Below are positions 1 through 8,662 of a stretch of 64,000 nt of DNA, one piece after another. Below the pieces are notes generated by a model. That model saw nothing but the letters and a program-made list of their open reading frames with translations. It searched no databases and was not told the origin of the DNA. The DNA is from Actinosynnema sp040640215. Its GTDB lineage: Bacteria > Actinomycetota > Actinomycetes > Mycobacteriales > Pseudonocardiaceae. A program made the position numbers and the translations under genes. How positions within the stretch are numbered: the stretch's first letter is position 1; each line of letters opens with the position of its first letter. The stretch covers positions 124,001 through 188,000 of the forward strand of contig NZ_JBFABG010000002.1 of assembly GCF_040640215.1 (NCBI RefSeq), in the 5' to 3' direction.

Positions 1-1
1 G

Positions 2-304
2 GTGGCCGGGTTCTTCGCCGAGCTGGACGCGGCACAGGGTGCCGACCGGCGGCTGGACGCGGCCGTCGCGGCGCTGAGGACCGCACTGGCGGACCTCGAC
101 GACCTGGAGGTCCGGGCGCGCGGGCTGGTGGAGCGGATGGCGTTGGCGTTGCAGGGTTCCCTGTTGGTCCGGTACGGGCACCCGGCGGTCGCGGACGCGT
201 TCTGCGCGTCCCGGCTGGCCGGCGACCGGGGCGCGGCGTTCGGCACGCTGCCGCGCGGCACGGACTTCGGTGCGATCATCGGACGGGGGTTGCCGGAGCT
301 GTGA
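2..304 (+). CDS. acyl-CoA dehydrogenase, AidB-like, C-terminal fragment (cut by window edge)
   Basis: Only the last 100 or so residues are in the window; the true start lies upstream. The visible part is helical and Ala/Leu/Arg-rich, ending in a block that reads AVADAFCASRLAGDRGAAFG and then GTLPRGTDFGAII. From memory this resembles the C-terminal helical domain of actinobacterial acyl-CoA dehydrogenases related to the alkylation-response protein AidB. No flavin or substrate motif is in view, so substrate cannot be judged. Its TGA stop overlaps the GTG start of the next gene by four bases (GTGA), so the two are very likely co-transcribed and translationally coupled. The reading frame is certain; the family call is moderate. 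Confidence 0.6.
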   Translation: MAGFFAELDAAQGADRRLDAAVAALRTALADLDDLEVRARGLVERMALALQGSLLVRYGHPAVADAFCASRLAGDRGAAFGTLPRGTDFGAIIGRGLPEL

Positions 305-1068
305 GCTCGGTGCGGGTGGAGCGGTCCGGACCGGTCTGCACGGTCCTGCTGAACCGGCCGGCGGTGCGCAACGCGGTGGACGGGCCGACCGCGCACACGC
401 TGACCGAGGTGTTCCGCGAGTTCGACGAGGACGACTCGCTGTCGGTGGCCGTGCTGCACGGCGAGGGCGGCACGTTCTGCGCGGGCGCGGACCTCAAGGC
501 GCTGGGCACGCAGCGCGGCAACGACCCGCGGTCGCCGACCGGCCCGATGGGGCCGACCCGGTTGCGCCTGTCGAAGCCGGTGATCGCGGCGGTGTCCGGG
601 CACGCCGTGGCGGGCGGGCTGGAGCTGGCGCTGTGGTGCGACCTGCGGGTGGCCGGCGAAGACGCGGTGTTCGGCGTGTTCTGCCGGCGGTGGGGCGTGC
701 CGCTGGTCGACGGCGGGACGGTGCGGCTGCCCCGGCTGATCGGGCAGTCCCGGGCGATGGACCTGATCCTGACCGGCCGGCCGGTGGACGCGGCGGAAGC
801 GCTGGCGATCGGCCTGGCGAACCGGGTGGTGCCGGCCGGCATGGCCCGCGCGGCGGCCGAGGAGCTGGCCCGGGAGCTGGCGGCGTTCCCGCAGACGTGC
901 CTGCGGGAGGACCGGCTCTCGGTGCTGGAGCAGGACGGGCTGGACGAGGACGCGGCGCTGGCGAACGAGCTGGAGCACGGCCTGGTGGCGCTGCGCGAGG
1001 TCGAGGCCGGCCTGTCCGGCTACCTCGCCGGCGAGGGCCGCCACGGCCAGTCCCGGCGGCCCGGCTGA
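301..1068 (+). CDS. enoyl-CoA hydratase/isomerase (crotonase) family protein
   Basis: 255-residue crotonase-fold protein, the normal length for the family, probably acting on a CoA thioester in fatty or branched-chain acid breakdown. The two oxyanion-hole segments are visible: CAGADLKALG near residue 60 and SGHAVAGGLELAL near residue 100. The later block GVPLVDGGTVRLPRLIG followed by AMDLILTGRP is also family-typical. The two glutamates used by classical enoyl-CoA hydratases are not where I would expect them: the first segment has no PE pair and the second reads AMD rather than ME. It may therefore be an isomerase or act on another acyl-CoA. The GTG start overlaps the previous gene's stop. 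Its neighbour operon on the other strand suggests a role near leucine/isovalerate catabolism. Confidence 0.88.
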   Translation: MSSVRVERSGPVCTVLLNRPAVRNAVDGPTAHTLTEVFREFDEDDSLSVAVLHGEGGTFCAGADLKALGTQRGNDPRSPTGPMGPTRLRLSKPVIAAVSGHAVAGGLELALWCDLRVAGEDAVFGVFCRRWGVPLVDGGTVRLPRLIGQSRAMDLILTGRPVDAAEALAIGLANRVVPAGMARAAAEELARELAAFPQTCLREDRLSVLEQDGLDEDAALANELEHGLVALREVEAGLSGYLAGEGRHGQSRRPG

Positions 1069-1094
1069 CCGGGCGCGGACCGCTTTTCCGGGGA

Positions 1095-1137
1095 ACCACT
1101 CCCGGGCACCACTCCCGGGCACCACCGGAGCGGTGGT
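1095..1137. repeat. 13-bp tandem duplication with short hairpin between convergent genes
   Basis: The unit ACCACTCCCGGGC occurs twice in direct succession (1095-1107 and 1108-1120). It is followed by a stem ACCACC/GGTGGT (1121-1126 and 1132-1137) around a five-base loop. It lies between the 3' ends of the crotonase gene and the convergent dehydrogenase gene, so it may act as a weak transcription terminator for one or both. No U-tract follows. Confidence 0.4.
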
Positions 1138-1272
1138 CCCCGCGCGCCGCAATGCGCGCGAGGACCACCCGGGAACAAGCTCTCGGATTACCTCCGGACG
1201 CGACTCGGAACGCGACCTGGGCGGCACCGGGGACGAGTAGGCCAGGGCGGCGGGCACCGCGAGCACGCGGAC

Positions 1273-2427
1273 CTACTTGAGCCCCAGCTCCCGGGCGATC
1301 AGCATCTTCTGCACCTCGCTGGTGCCCTCGCCGATCTCCAGGATCTTGGCGTCGCGGTAGAACCGGCCCACCGGGTACTCGTTCATGAAGCCGTAGCCGC
1401 CGAAGATCTGGGTGGCCTCGCGGGCGTTGTCCATCGCCGCCTCGGACGACACCAGCTTGGCGATGGCCGCCTCCCGCTTGAACTGCTCGCCGCGCAGCAT
1501 CTTCGCCGCCGCCTGGTAGTACGCCAGGCGCGCGGTGTGCGTGCGGGCCTCCATCTCGGCGATCTTGAACTGGATCGCCTGGTACTCGCCGATCTTGCGG
1601 CCGAACGCCTCGCGCTCGCCGACGTAGCGCAGGCACTCGTCCACGCAGCCCTGGGCCAGGCCGACGCCGAGCGCCGCGATGGCGATCCGGCCCTCGTCCA
1701 GCGTCTGGAGGAACTGCGCGTAGCCCCGGCCCCGCTCGCCCACCAGGTTGCCGACCGGCACCCGGCAGTCCTGGAAGGACAGCTCCCGGGTGTCCGAGGC
1801 GTTCCAGCCGACCTTGGAGTACTTGCGGGACACCGAGAACCCCGGCGTGCCGGACGGCACGATGATCGCCGAGATCTCCGGCCGCCCGTCGTCCTTGCGG
1901 CCGGTCACCGCGGCGACCGTGACCATCCCGGTGATGTCGGTGCCCGAGTTGGTGATGAACGCCTTGGTGCCGTTGATGACCCACTCGTCGCCGTCCAGCC
2001 GGGCCGTGGTGCGCAGCGCGCCCGCGTCCGACCCGCCGCCCGGCTCGGTGAGGCCGAACGCGCCGAGCCGCTCGCCGGCGCACAGGGCCGGCAGCCACCG
2101 CGCCCGCTGCTCGGCGTTGCCGAAGCGGTACACCGGCATCGCGCCCAGCGACACGCCCGCTTCGAGCGTGATGGCCACCGAGGAGTCGACCCGGGCCAGC
2201 TCCTCCAGCGCCAGGCACAGCGCGAAGTAGTCACCGCCCATGCCGCCGTGCTCCTCGGGGAACGGCAGGCCGAACAGCCCCATCCGCCCCATCTTGGCGA
2301 CGATCTCGTACGGGAACTCCTCGCGCTCGTAGAAGTCGCCGATGACCGGCGCGACCTCCTCGCGCGCGAACTCCTCGACGGTCTTGCGCAGGGCCTCGTA
2401 GTCCTCGTCGAGGCGGAAGTCCAACAT
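1273..2427 (-). CDS. acyl-CoA dehydrogenase
   Basis: 384 residues, full length for a flavin-dependent acyl-CoA dehydrogenase. It oxidises an acyl-CoA to the 2-enoyl-CoA and passes electrons to electron-transfer flavoprotein. Visible family marks are the FAD-binding GLTEPGGGSDAGAL and ITNSGTD segments, the adenine/phosphate loop FGRKIGEYQAIQ, and the C-terminal IGEGTSEVQKM with a glutamate in the catalytic-base position used by short- and medium-chain enzymes. It is the last gene of a minus-strand operon, starting three bases after the stop of the biotin-carboxylase gene. Pairing with a two-subunit acyl-CoA carboxylase suggests isovaleryl-CoA or another branched-chain acyl-CoA as substrate (inference). 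Confidence 0.92.
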   Translation of the reverse strand: MLDFRLDEDYEALRKTVEEFAREEVAPVIGDFYEREEFPYEIVAKMGRMGLFGLPFPEEHGGMGGDYFALCLALEELARVDSSVAITLEAGVSLGAMPVYRFGNAEQRARWLPALCAGERLGAFGLTEPGGGSDAGALRTTARLDGDEWVINGTKAFITNSGTDITGMVTVAAVTGRKDDGRPEISAIIVPSGTPGFSVSRKYSKVGWNASDTRELSFQDCRVPVGNLVGERGRGYAQFLQTLDEGRIAIAALGVGLAQGCVDECLRYVGEREAFGRKIGEYQAIQFKIAEMEARTHTARLAYYQAAAKMLRGEQFKREAAIAKLVSSEAAMDNAREATQIFGGYGFMNEYPVGRFYRDAKILEIGEGTSEVQKMLIARELGLK

Positions 2428-2430
2428 CGC

Positions 2431-4347
2431 TCACTCCTGGTGGGGCACGACGACGGCTAGGGGTTCGTCCAGCGCGACCTGTTGGCCCGCCCGGACGTTC
2501 ACTTCGGCGAGCACGCCGGCCGCGGGTGCGGTGACGGTGTGCTCCATCTTCATCGCCTCGACGACGAACAGCGGCTGGCCCGCGGTGACGTGGTCGCCCG
2601 CTGCGGCGCGCACGACGAGCACGGTGCCGGGCATCGGGCTGGTGACCGGGCCGGCGCTGCCGGCGGCCTCGTGCGCGGACAGCCCGGAGCGCTCGGTCTC
2701 GGTCAACGCCCACGTGCGACCGCCCGTGCCCAGCCACAGCACGTTGCCGGACCTCGCCACGGCGTACCGGCGCGCGCCGACGACCAGCTCACCGCCCTCG
2801 ACCGACGCCGTGAGCCGGAGCGGTTCTCCTTCTCCCACCACGACTTCGTCACCGCGCACGCGCACGTCGACGTCGTCGAACCGCCACGTGGTCCAGGCGT
2901 GCTCGCCGACCCGCCACCCCCCGGTCCGCTCCCACGGGTCGTCACCGCCCGGCGCGAGCTGCCGCTCCAGCGCGGCGGCGGCGTACACCTCGTCCGGGAC
3001 CTCGTGGCGCGTCAACGACTCCAGCTTGCGCTCGACCAGGCCGGTGTCGAGGTTCCCGGCCCGGACGTCCTCGTCGTCGAGCAGCGCGCGCAGGAACGGG
3101 ATGTTCGTGGTGACCCCGAGCAGCACCATCCGGCCGAGCGCGGAGTTCAAGCGCCGCAGCGCTTCCGCGCGGGTGTCGCCGTGCGCGATCACCTTGGCCA
3201 GCATCGGGTCGTAGTCGCTGCCGACGGTGAGGCCGACCCGCAGCGCCGAGTCGACCCGGACGTCGTCCGGTTCGTGCAGCGCCAGGACCGTGCCACCGGT
3301 CGGCAGGAACCCGCGCGCCGGGTCCTCCGCGTAGACCCTGGCCTCCACGGCGAACTTCACCGGCGCGACGTCCCCGAGGCCCAGCGGTTCCCCGGCCGCG
3401 ACCCGGAGCTGCCACTCCACCAGGTCGACGCCGGTCGCCAGCTCGGTCACCGGGTGCTCGACCTGGAGCCGGGTGTTCATCTCCATGAAGAAGTAGTCGC
3501 CGGTCGTGCCGTCCACGATGAACTCGACGGTGCCCGCGCCGACGTACCCGACGGACTTCGCGGCGTCCACCGCGGCCCGGCCCATGGCCGCGCGGACCTC
3601 GGGGGTCAGCAGCGGGGACGGGGCCTCCTCGATGATCTTCTGGTGCCGCCGCTGGAGGCTGCACTCCCGCTCGCCGAGGTGCACGACGGTGCCGTGCGCG
3701 TCGGCCAGCACCTGGATCTCGATGTGCCGCGGGTTGGTGACGAACCGCTCGATGAGCAGCGTGTCGTCGCCGAACGAGCCGCGCGCCTCCCGGCGGGCCG
3801 ACTCGATCGCGTCGCGCAACGCCGACTCCTCGCGCACCAGGCGCATCCCCTTGCCGCCGCCGCCCGCGGAAGGCTTGAGCAGCACCGGGAACCCGATCTC
3901 GCCGGCCGCGCCGACGAGGTCGTCGTCGGTCATGCCGGCCTCGGTGCGGCCCGGCACCACCGGCACGCCGGCCGCGCGGACGGTGAGCTTGGCCCGGATC
4001 TTGTCGCCCATGGCGTCGATCGCCTCGGCGGGCGGGCCGATGAACACCAGCCCGGCCTTCTCGCAGGCGCGGGCGAAGTCGGTGTTCTCGGCCAGGAAGC
4101 CGTAGCCGGGGTGGACCGCCTGCGCGCCGGTCTCCCGCGCCGCGTCGACGATCCGCTCGATCGAGAGGTAGCTCTCGCGGGCCGCCGCCGGACCGATGCG
4201 CACCGCGACGTCCGCCAGCCGCACGTGCAGCGCGTCGGCGTCGGCGTCGCTGTACACGGCGACGGACCTGATCCCGAACCGCCGCAGGGCGCGGATCACG
4301 CGCACCGCGATCTCGCCCCGGTTGGCCACTAGAACGCTGTCGAACAT
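2431..4347 (-). CDS. acyl-CoA carboxylase alpha subunit (biotin carboxylase + biotin carrier)
   Basis: 638 residues. The N-terminal two thirds is biotin carboxylase: FDSVLVANRGEIAVRVIRA at the start, the ATP-grasp glycine loop KPSAGGGGKGMRL near residue 160, and the EMNTRLQVEHPVTE active-site block near 285. The C-terminal end is a biotinyl domain with VEAMKMEHTV, the modified lysine being about residue 600. The subunit carboxylates biotin with bicarbonate and ATP and presents it to the beta subunit. I chose the ATG at 4345-4347 because the protein then begins exactly at the family N-terminus; the open frame extends much further upstream only by composition. It starts five bases after the beta-subunit stop. 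Likely methylcrotonyl-CoA or propionyl-CoA carboxylase. Confidence 0.95.
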   Translation of the reverse strand: MFDSVLVANRGEIAVRVIRALRRFGIRSVAVYSDADADALHVRLADVAVRIGPAAARESYLSIERIVDAARETGAQAVHPGYGFLAENTDFARACEKAGLVFIGPPAEAIDAMGDKIRAKLTVRAAGVPVVPGRTEAGMTDDDLVGAAGEIGFPVLLKPSAGGGGKGMRLVREESALRDAIESARREARGSFGDDTLLIERFVTNPRHIEIQVLADAHGTVVHLGERECSLQRRHQKIIEEAPSPLLTPEVRAAMGRAAVDAAKSVGYVGAGTVEFIVDGTTGDYFFMEMNTRLQVEHPVTELATGVDLVEWQLRVAAGEPLGLGDVAPVKFAVEARVYAEDPARGFLPTGGTVLALHEPDDVRVDSALRVGLTVGSDYDPMLAKVIAHGDTRAEALRRLNSALGRMVLLGVTTNIPFLRALLDDEDVRAGNLDTGLVERKLESLTRHEVPDEVYAAAALERQLAPGGDDPWERTGGWRVGEHAWTTWRFDDVDVRVRGDEVVVGEGEPLRLTASVEGGELVVGARRYAVARSGNVLWLGTGGRTWALTETERSGLSAHEAAGSAGPVTSPMPGTVLVVRAAAGDHVTAGQPLFVVEAMKMEHTVTAPAAGVLAEVNVRAGQQVALDEPLAVVVPHQE

Positions 4348-4352
4348 GCCCC

Positions 4353-5957
4353 TCACATCCGGAAGACGCCGTAGCCGACAGGGGACAGCGGCGCGTTGGC
4401 CGCCGTGGACAGCGCGAGCCCGAGCACCGTGCGGGTGTCCTTCGGGTCGATCACGCCGTCGTCCCACAGCCGGGCCGTGGAGTAGTAGGGGTTGCCCTGG
4501 TCCTCGTACTGCCGTCGGATCGGGGCCTTGAACGCCTCTTCGTCCTCCGCCGACCACGAGTCGCCGAGCTGGTCGCGCCGCACGGTCGCCAGCACCGACG
4601 CGGCCTGCTCGCCGCCCATCACCGAGATCCGGGCGTTCGGCCACATCCACAGGAACCGGGGCGAGTACGCCCGGCCGCACATCGAGTAGTTGCCCGCGCC
4701 GAACGAGCCGCCGATCACCACGGTGAACTTCGGCACCCGCGCGCACGCCACGGCGGTCACCATCTTGGCCCCGTGCTTGGCGATGCCGGCCGCCTCGTAC
4801 TCGCGGCCGACCATGAACCCGCTGATGTTCTGGAGGAACACCAGCGGCACCGAGCGCTGGTCGCAGAGCTGGATGAAGTGCGCGCCCTTCTGGGCCGACT
4901 CGCCGAACAGGATGCCGTTGTTGGCGACGATCCCGACCGGGTGGCCGTGGATCCGGGCGAACCCGGTGACCAGCGTGCCGCCGTACTCCTTCTTGAACTC
5001 CTGGAACCGGCTGCCGTCCACGACCCGCGCGATCACCTCGCGCACGTCGTAGGGGGTGCGGCTGTCGGTGGGCACCACGCCGTAGAGCTCGTCCGGGTTC
5101 ACCGCGGGCTCGACGCCCGGCTCCACCCGCCACGGGCGCTCCGCGCGCGGGCCCAGCGTGCCGACGATCGAGCGGACGATCCGCAGCGCGTGCGCGTCGT
5201 CGTCGGCGAGGTGGTCGGTCACGCCGGACGTGCGCGAGTGCAGGTCGCCGCCGCCCAGCTCCTCGGCCGTGACGACCTCGCCGGTCGCGGCCTTCACCAG
5301 CGGCGGACCGCCGAGGAAGATCGTGCCCTGGCCCCGCACGATCACGGCCTCGTCGCTCATCGCCGGGACGTACGCGCCGCCGGCCGTGCACGAGCCGAGC
5401 ACCGCCGCGATCTGCGGGATGCCCTGCCCGGACATGGTGGCCTGGTTGTAGAAGATCCGGCCGAAGTGCTCGCGATCCGGGAAGACCTCGTCCTGCTCGG
5501 GCAGGAACGCGCCGCCGGAGTCCACCAGGTAGACGCACGGGAGGCGGTTCTGGAGGGCCACCTCCTGCGCGCGCAGGTGCTTCTTGACCGTCATCGGGTA
5601 GTACGTGCCGCCCTTGACGGTGGCGTCGTTGGCGACGATCACGCACTCGCGGCCGGACACCCGGCCGACGCCGGTGATCACGCCGGCGGCGGGCGCGTCG
5701 TCGCCGTACATCCCGTGGGCGGCCAGCGGCGACAGTTCGAGGAACGGCGAGCCGGGGTCGAGCAGCGCGTCCACCCGGTCGCGGGGCAGCAGCTTGCCGC
5801 GTGCGACGTGGCGGGCCCGGGACTTCTCCGGTCCGCCCACGGCGGCGGCGGCGAGCTTGGCGCGCAGGTCGCGGACGAGGGCGGTGTGCTCGTCGGTGTA
5901 CCGCCGGAAGACCTCGCCGGTCCGGTCGGCGGCACTGCGCAGGACGGGCGCGTCCAT
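4353..5957 (-). CDS. acyl-CoA carboxylase beta subunit (carboxyltransferase), methylcrotonyl-CoA type
   Basis: 534 residues, matching carboxyltransferase beta subunits that transfer CO2 from carboxybiotin to an acyl-CoA. The N-lobe shows ARGKLLPRDRVDALLDPG and DATVKGGTYYPMTVKKHLRAQ; the oxyanion glycines appear in YLVDSGGAFLPEQ and SCTAGGAYVPAM; the C-lobe has FGAGNYSMCGRAYSPRFLW. The KGGTYYPMTVKKH and GAGNYSMCGRAY segments resemble methylcrotonyl-CoA carboxylase beta more than propionyl-CoA carboxylase. It is the first gene of a three-gene operon (beta, alpha, dehydrogenase) consistent with leucine/isovalerate degradation. The upstream region holds an operator-like repeat shared with the TetR gene at 7075. 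Confidence 0.93.
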   Translation of the reverse strand: MDAPVLRSAADRTGEVFRRYTDEHTALVRDLRAKLAAAAVGGPEKSRARHVARGKLLPRDRVDALLDPGSPFLELSPLAAHGMYGDDAPAAGVITGVGRVSGRECVIVANDATVKGGTYYPMTVKKHLRAQEVALQNRLPCVYLVDSGGAFLPEQDEVFPDREHFGRIFYNQATMSGQGIPQIAAVLGSCTAGGAYVPAMSDEAVIVRGQGTIFLGGPPLVKAATGEVVTAEELGGGDLHSRTSGVTDHLADDDAHALRIVRSIVGTLGPRAERPWRVEPGVEPAVNPDELYGVVPTDSRTPYDVREVIARVVDGSRFQEFKKEYGGTLVTGFARIHGHPVGIVANNGILFGESAQKGAHFIQLCDQRSVPLVFLQNISGFMVGREYEAAGIAKHGAKMVTAVACARVPKFTVVIGGSFGAGNYSMCGRAYSPRFLWMWPNARISVMGGEQAASVLATVRRDQLGDSWSAEDEEAFKAPIRRQYEDQGNPYYSTARLWDDGVIDPKDTRTVLGLALSTAANAPLSPVGYGVFRM

Positions 5958-5969
5958 GGGCTCCTCGCG

Positions 5970-5985
5970 GTTAGCAGTCGTTAAC
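5970..5985. promoter_or_regulatory. operator-like inverted repeat at the carboxylase operon promoter
   Basis: GTTAGCAGTCGTTAAC lies 13-28 bases upstream of the carboxylase beta start. It matches GTTAACGCTCGTTTAC at 7028-7043, in front of the TetR gene, at 12 of 16 positions, and both are imperfect palindromes. A further GTTAAC is at 6006-6011. Such A/T-containing hexamers are scarce in this genome, so the cluster is likely a TetR-family binding region (inference). Confidence 0.5.
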
Positions 5986-6039
5986 CTGAGGAGATGTTAT
6001 CGCCTGTTAACCCCCGCGTCCACCGGCACCGGACAGGGC

Positions 6040-6072
6040 GAGGGGGGCCGCCGAGACGAGGCGGCCCCCCTC
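6040..6072 (-). terminator. strong stem-loop terminator after the SGNH hydrolase gene
   Basis: A perfect 13-bp stem (GAGGGGGGCCGCC with its complement) around a seven-base loop starts 17 bases beyond the hydrolase stop codon. No U-tract, as is usual in actinomycetes. It separates the hydrolase transcript from the carboxylase operon promoter. Confidence 0.75.
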
Positions 6073-6088
6073 GGTGCGGAGGCGGACG

Positions 6089-6883
6089 TCAGCCCGTCAC
6101 GGCGTTGAGCTGCGGCAGGTAGCCGAGCCGCTGGCCGTTGCGGTTGGGGTGGTAGGACTCCTCGACCGGCCAGGAGAGGCTGTTGAGCCACCAGTCGCCG
6201 GAGCAGATCTCGTGACCGCCGAACGCGCCGCGCAGGTCGCGGAACGTGAAGGACTTCGCGGCGGCGCGACCGGAGACGACCGAGGCCAGCGTGTCGGCGG
6301 CGGAGTTGATCGCCGAGCGCTTGGCGTCGCTCAGCCCCACCGAGCAGGAACCGGGCACCTTGTACAGGCGCGGGTAGCCGAGCACGACGACCTTGGCGGA
6401 CGGGGCCCGGTTGCGGATCTGCGCGTACACGTTGTCCAGCAGGCCGGGCAGGGTGCCGGTGGCGTACGCCTTGGCCTGGTCGACGCGGGTCGTGCAGGAC
6501 TGGTCGGAGCCGAACGTGCAGGTCGAGACGACGTCGGTGAAACCCGCGTCGTTCCCGCCGATCGAGATCGTGGCCAGGGTGGTGCTCGCGCTCAGGGCGC
6601 TGATCTGGTTGGCCAGCACGTCGCCGGTCCTGGCCCCGGAGCACGCGACGAACTTGAAGCTGGCAGGGGCGTGCGAGGCGGCCCACAGCGCCGGGTACGA
6701 GTACTGGCTGCGCTTGCAGGAGCCGCTGTCCCCGTAATAGGAGCCGGTGCCGGTACCCGACGAGTAGGAATCGCCGAGGGCCACGTAATTCGCGCCCGCT
6801 TGGGCTTGGGCGGGCACCGAGACGGTGAGCAGCGCCGCTGCCGCGGCGAGCGCTGCGCTGAGCAGGGTTCGGATGGGGCGCAT
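6089..6883 (-). CDS. secreted SGNH-family esterase/lipase
   Basis: 264 residues from the ATG at 6881-6883, which is preceded by a GGAGG ribosome-binding site and opens directly into a signal peptide (MRPIRT, then a run of Ala/Leu ending PAQAQA). The mature protein begins with YVALGDSYSSG (nucleophile Ser about residue 39), has the SIGGNDAGF block and ends with the catalytic DxxH-type ESYHPNRNGQ. Cysteines are frequent, as in the disulfide-rich Streptomyces SGNH esterases. It should hydrolyse acyl esters outside the cell. A longer in-frame start exists further upstream but would add a non-signal extension and is rejected. Confidence 0.93.
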   Translation of the reverse strand: MRPIRTLLSAALAAAAALLTVSVPAQAQAGANYVALGDSYSSGTGTGSYYGDSGSCKRSQYSYPALWAASHAPASFKFVACSGARTGDVLANQISALSASTTLATISIGGNDAGFTDVVSTCTFGSDQSCTTRVDQAKAYATGTLPGLLDNVYAQIRNRAPSAKVVVLGYPRLYKVPGSCSVGLSDAKRSAINSAADTLASVVSGRAAAKSFTFRDLRGAFGGHEICSGDWWLNSLSWPVEESYHPNRNGQRLGYLPQLNAVTG

Positions 6884-7027
6884 CAGGAGCCTCCGGGTGG
6901 CGAAGCACACAGGGTTGTGACGCGGAGCACAACTAGTGTTACCAGTTGGTACAGCTATATAAGAAGACTGCGTCAACAGTTAACTCCGCACGTCGTGTCC
7001 GGTCGGTGATCTTCCGCCATCCGATCG

Positions 7028-7043
7028 GTTAACGCTCGTTTAC
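7028..7043. promoter_or_regulatory. operator-like inverted repeat upstream of the TetR gene
   Basis: GTTAACGCTCGTTTAC is an imperfect palindrome (7-base arms with one mismatch) centred about 40 bases before the TetR start. It is the partner of the site at 5970-5985, and another GTTAAC sits at 6979-6984. This arrangement fits autoregulation plus control of the carboxylase operon. Confidence 0.5.
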
Positions 7044-7074
7044 TTCCGGTGGTACGCCCGTTTAGGATGAAGCC

Positions 7075-7659
7075 GTGTCAGCCGATGGAGTGAAGCAATC
7101 CCGCCGGGACCAGATCTTGGGCGCGGCGGCCGAGCTGTTCGCCCGGCACGGCTTCCACGGGGTGGGCATCGACGACATCGGTGCGGCCGTCGGGATCTCC
7201 GGCCCCGCGCTCTACCGGCACTTCCGCAGCAAGGACGCCATGCTCGGCGAGATGCTGACGTCGATCTCCGAACGCCTGCTGGCCGGCGGTCTGTCCCGGG
7301 TGTCCGAGTCGCCGGACCCGACCGCCGCGCTGCACGCCCTGGTCCGCTGGCACGTCGACTTCGCCCTGGACGACCCGGCGCTGATCACCGTGCAGATGCG
7401 CAACCTGGCCAACCTCACCGACCCGGACCGCCGCCGCGTGCGGGCGCTCCAGCGGCGGTACGTCGAGGTGTGGGTGAGCACCCTCCGGGAAACCGTGGCG
7501 GCGGACGAGCCCACCGCGCGGGCCGCCGCGCACGCCGTGTTCGGGCTGATCAACTCCACGCCGCACAGCGCGCACCTCGACCGCGACCAGATGGCGGCCC
7601 TGCTGACCCGCATGGCCCTCGCCTCGCTCACCACCGCCGGCGTGCTCGCCACCGCCTGA
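7075..7659 (+). CDS. TetR-family transcriptional regulator
   Basis: 194 residues with a classic N-terminal TetR helix-turn-helix: RRDQILGAAAELFARHGF, then VGIDDIGAAVGISGPALYRHF and RSKDAML. The remainder is an all-helical ligand-binding domain with no diagnostic motif that I can read. GTG start at 7075. It lies beyond the SGNH gene from the carboxylase operon, and both promoters carry closely related 16-bp repeats, so it is probably the local repressor responding to a CoA thioester or related metabolite (inference from shared sites, family habit and position). Confidence 0.9.
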   Translation: MSADGVKQSRRDQILGAAAELFARHGFHGVGIDDIGAAVGISGPALYRHFRSKDAMLGEMLTSISERLLAGGLSRVSESPDPTAALHALVRWHVDFALDDPALITVQMRNLANLTDPDRRRVRALQRRYVEVWVSTLRETVAADEPTARAAAHAVFGLINSTPHSAHLDRDQMAALLTRMALASLTTAGVLATA

Positions 7660-7696
7660 CCGGGCGCTCAAGGCCGCGCCGCCGCCGGCCGATCCG

Positions 7697-8662
7697 GTGG
7701 TGGTGATCATCAGAAGAGCCGTCGCGGGCCACCCGGCGGCCGGCCGCCGGTGCCCGAACTGCCGCCGCACCCGTCGCCGCGCCCGGAACTGGGCCCAGCT
7801 CGGCGCACTGGTCACCTCGCTGGTCACGGTCGTGGCGCTGGTGTTCACCAGCCTGTCGCTGCACGAGACCCGCCGCCAGGTCGACGCGACGATGACCGCG
7901 CAGCTCGCCGAGCGGTTCACCAAGGCGGTCGACCAGACCGGCCACGACAAACCGCACGTGCGGCTGGGCGGCATCTACGCGCTCGGCACGATCGCGCAGG
8001 ACTCGGCCGCGCACCGGCCCACCGTCGGCCGCGTGCTGTCCGCCTACGTCCGGCGGCACCGGGAGGTCGAGCCCGGCGGGTGCGTGCCCGACGTCCAGCG
8101 CGGCCCGATCGACGTCGTCGCCGCGCTGGACACCGCGCTGGTGGTCGGCGCGAGCCACGCGATCGACCTGGCCCGGAGCTGCCTGGACGGCGTCGAGCTC
8201 CCGGCCGCCGGGCTGCACTGCGCGAACCTCACCGGCACCTCGCTGCGGATCGCCGACCTGCGCGGCGCGGACCTCGGCGAGGCGCGGCTGGCCAACGCCC
8301 GCCTCGACGTGGACAACCCACCCGACGACCCGCACCCGTTCGGCGCGAACCTCTCCCGGGCCAACCTCGCCCAGGCCCGGCTGGGCGGCGCGGACCTCAG
8401 CCACGCGGACCTGACCGGGGCCGACCTGACCGGCGCGGACCTCGCGGACGCCGACCTGACCGGGGCCAACCTGACCGGGGCGCGGCTGGCGGGAGCCCAG
8501 CTCGTCGGCGCGGACCTCACCGGCGCGAACCTGACCGACGCCCACCTGACGGGGGCGAACGTCCGCAAGGCCGTGTTCGCCGGGACGGACCGCGCGGCCG
8601 TCCTGCGGCGCGGCGCGGTGGAGGAGAACCACCGCTCGACCCCCAGCCGGTGCCCGCGCTGA
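7697..8662 (+). CDS. membrane-anchored pentapeptide-repeat protein
   Basis: About 321 residues. An Arg-rich N-terminus with a CPNC pair leads into one transmembrane helix (WAQLGALVTSLVTVVALVFTS, about residues 32-52). Next comes a soluble linker common in actinobacterial members (AQLAERFTKAVDQ and VRLGGIYALGTIAQDS). From about residue 195 to 290 it consists of A(D/N)Lxx pentapeptide repeats such as ADLTGADLTGADLADADLTG, which form a right-handed beta-helix. The molecular role is unknown. GTG start chosen as first in frame; a start a codon or so later is equally possible. It follows the TetR gene by 37 bases. Confidence 0.85.
   Translation: MVVIIRRAVAGHPAAGRRCPNCRRTRRRARNWAQLGALVTSLVTVVALVFTSLSLHETRRQVDATMTAQLAERFTKAVDQTGHDKPHVRLGGIYALGTIAQDSAAHRPTVGRVLSAYVRRHREVEPGGCVPDVQRGPIDVVAALDTALVVGASHAIDLARSCLDGVELPAAGLHCANLTGTSLRIADLRGADLGEARLANARLDVDNPPDDPHPFGANLSRANLAQARLGGADLSHADLTGADLTGADLADADLTGANLTGARLAGAQLVGADLTGANLTDAHLTGANVRKAVFAGTDRAAVLRRGAVEENHRSTPSRCPR

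Noticed and set aside
6884..6976. Longer start for the SGNH hydrolase
   Set aside because: It would place about 31 residues before an evident signal peptide; GGAGG precedes the inner ATG.
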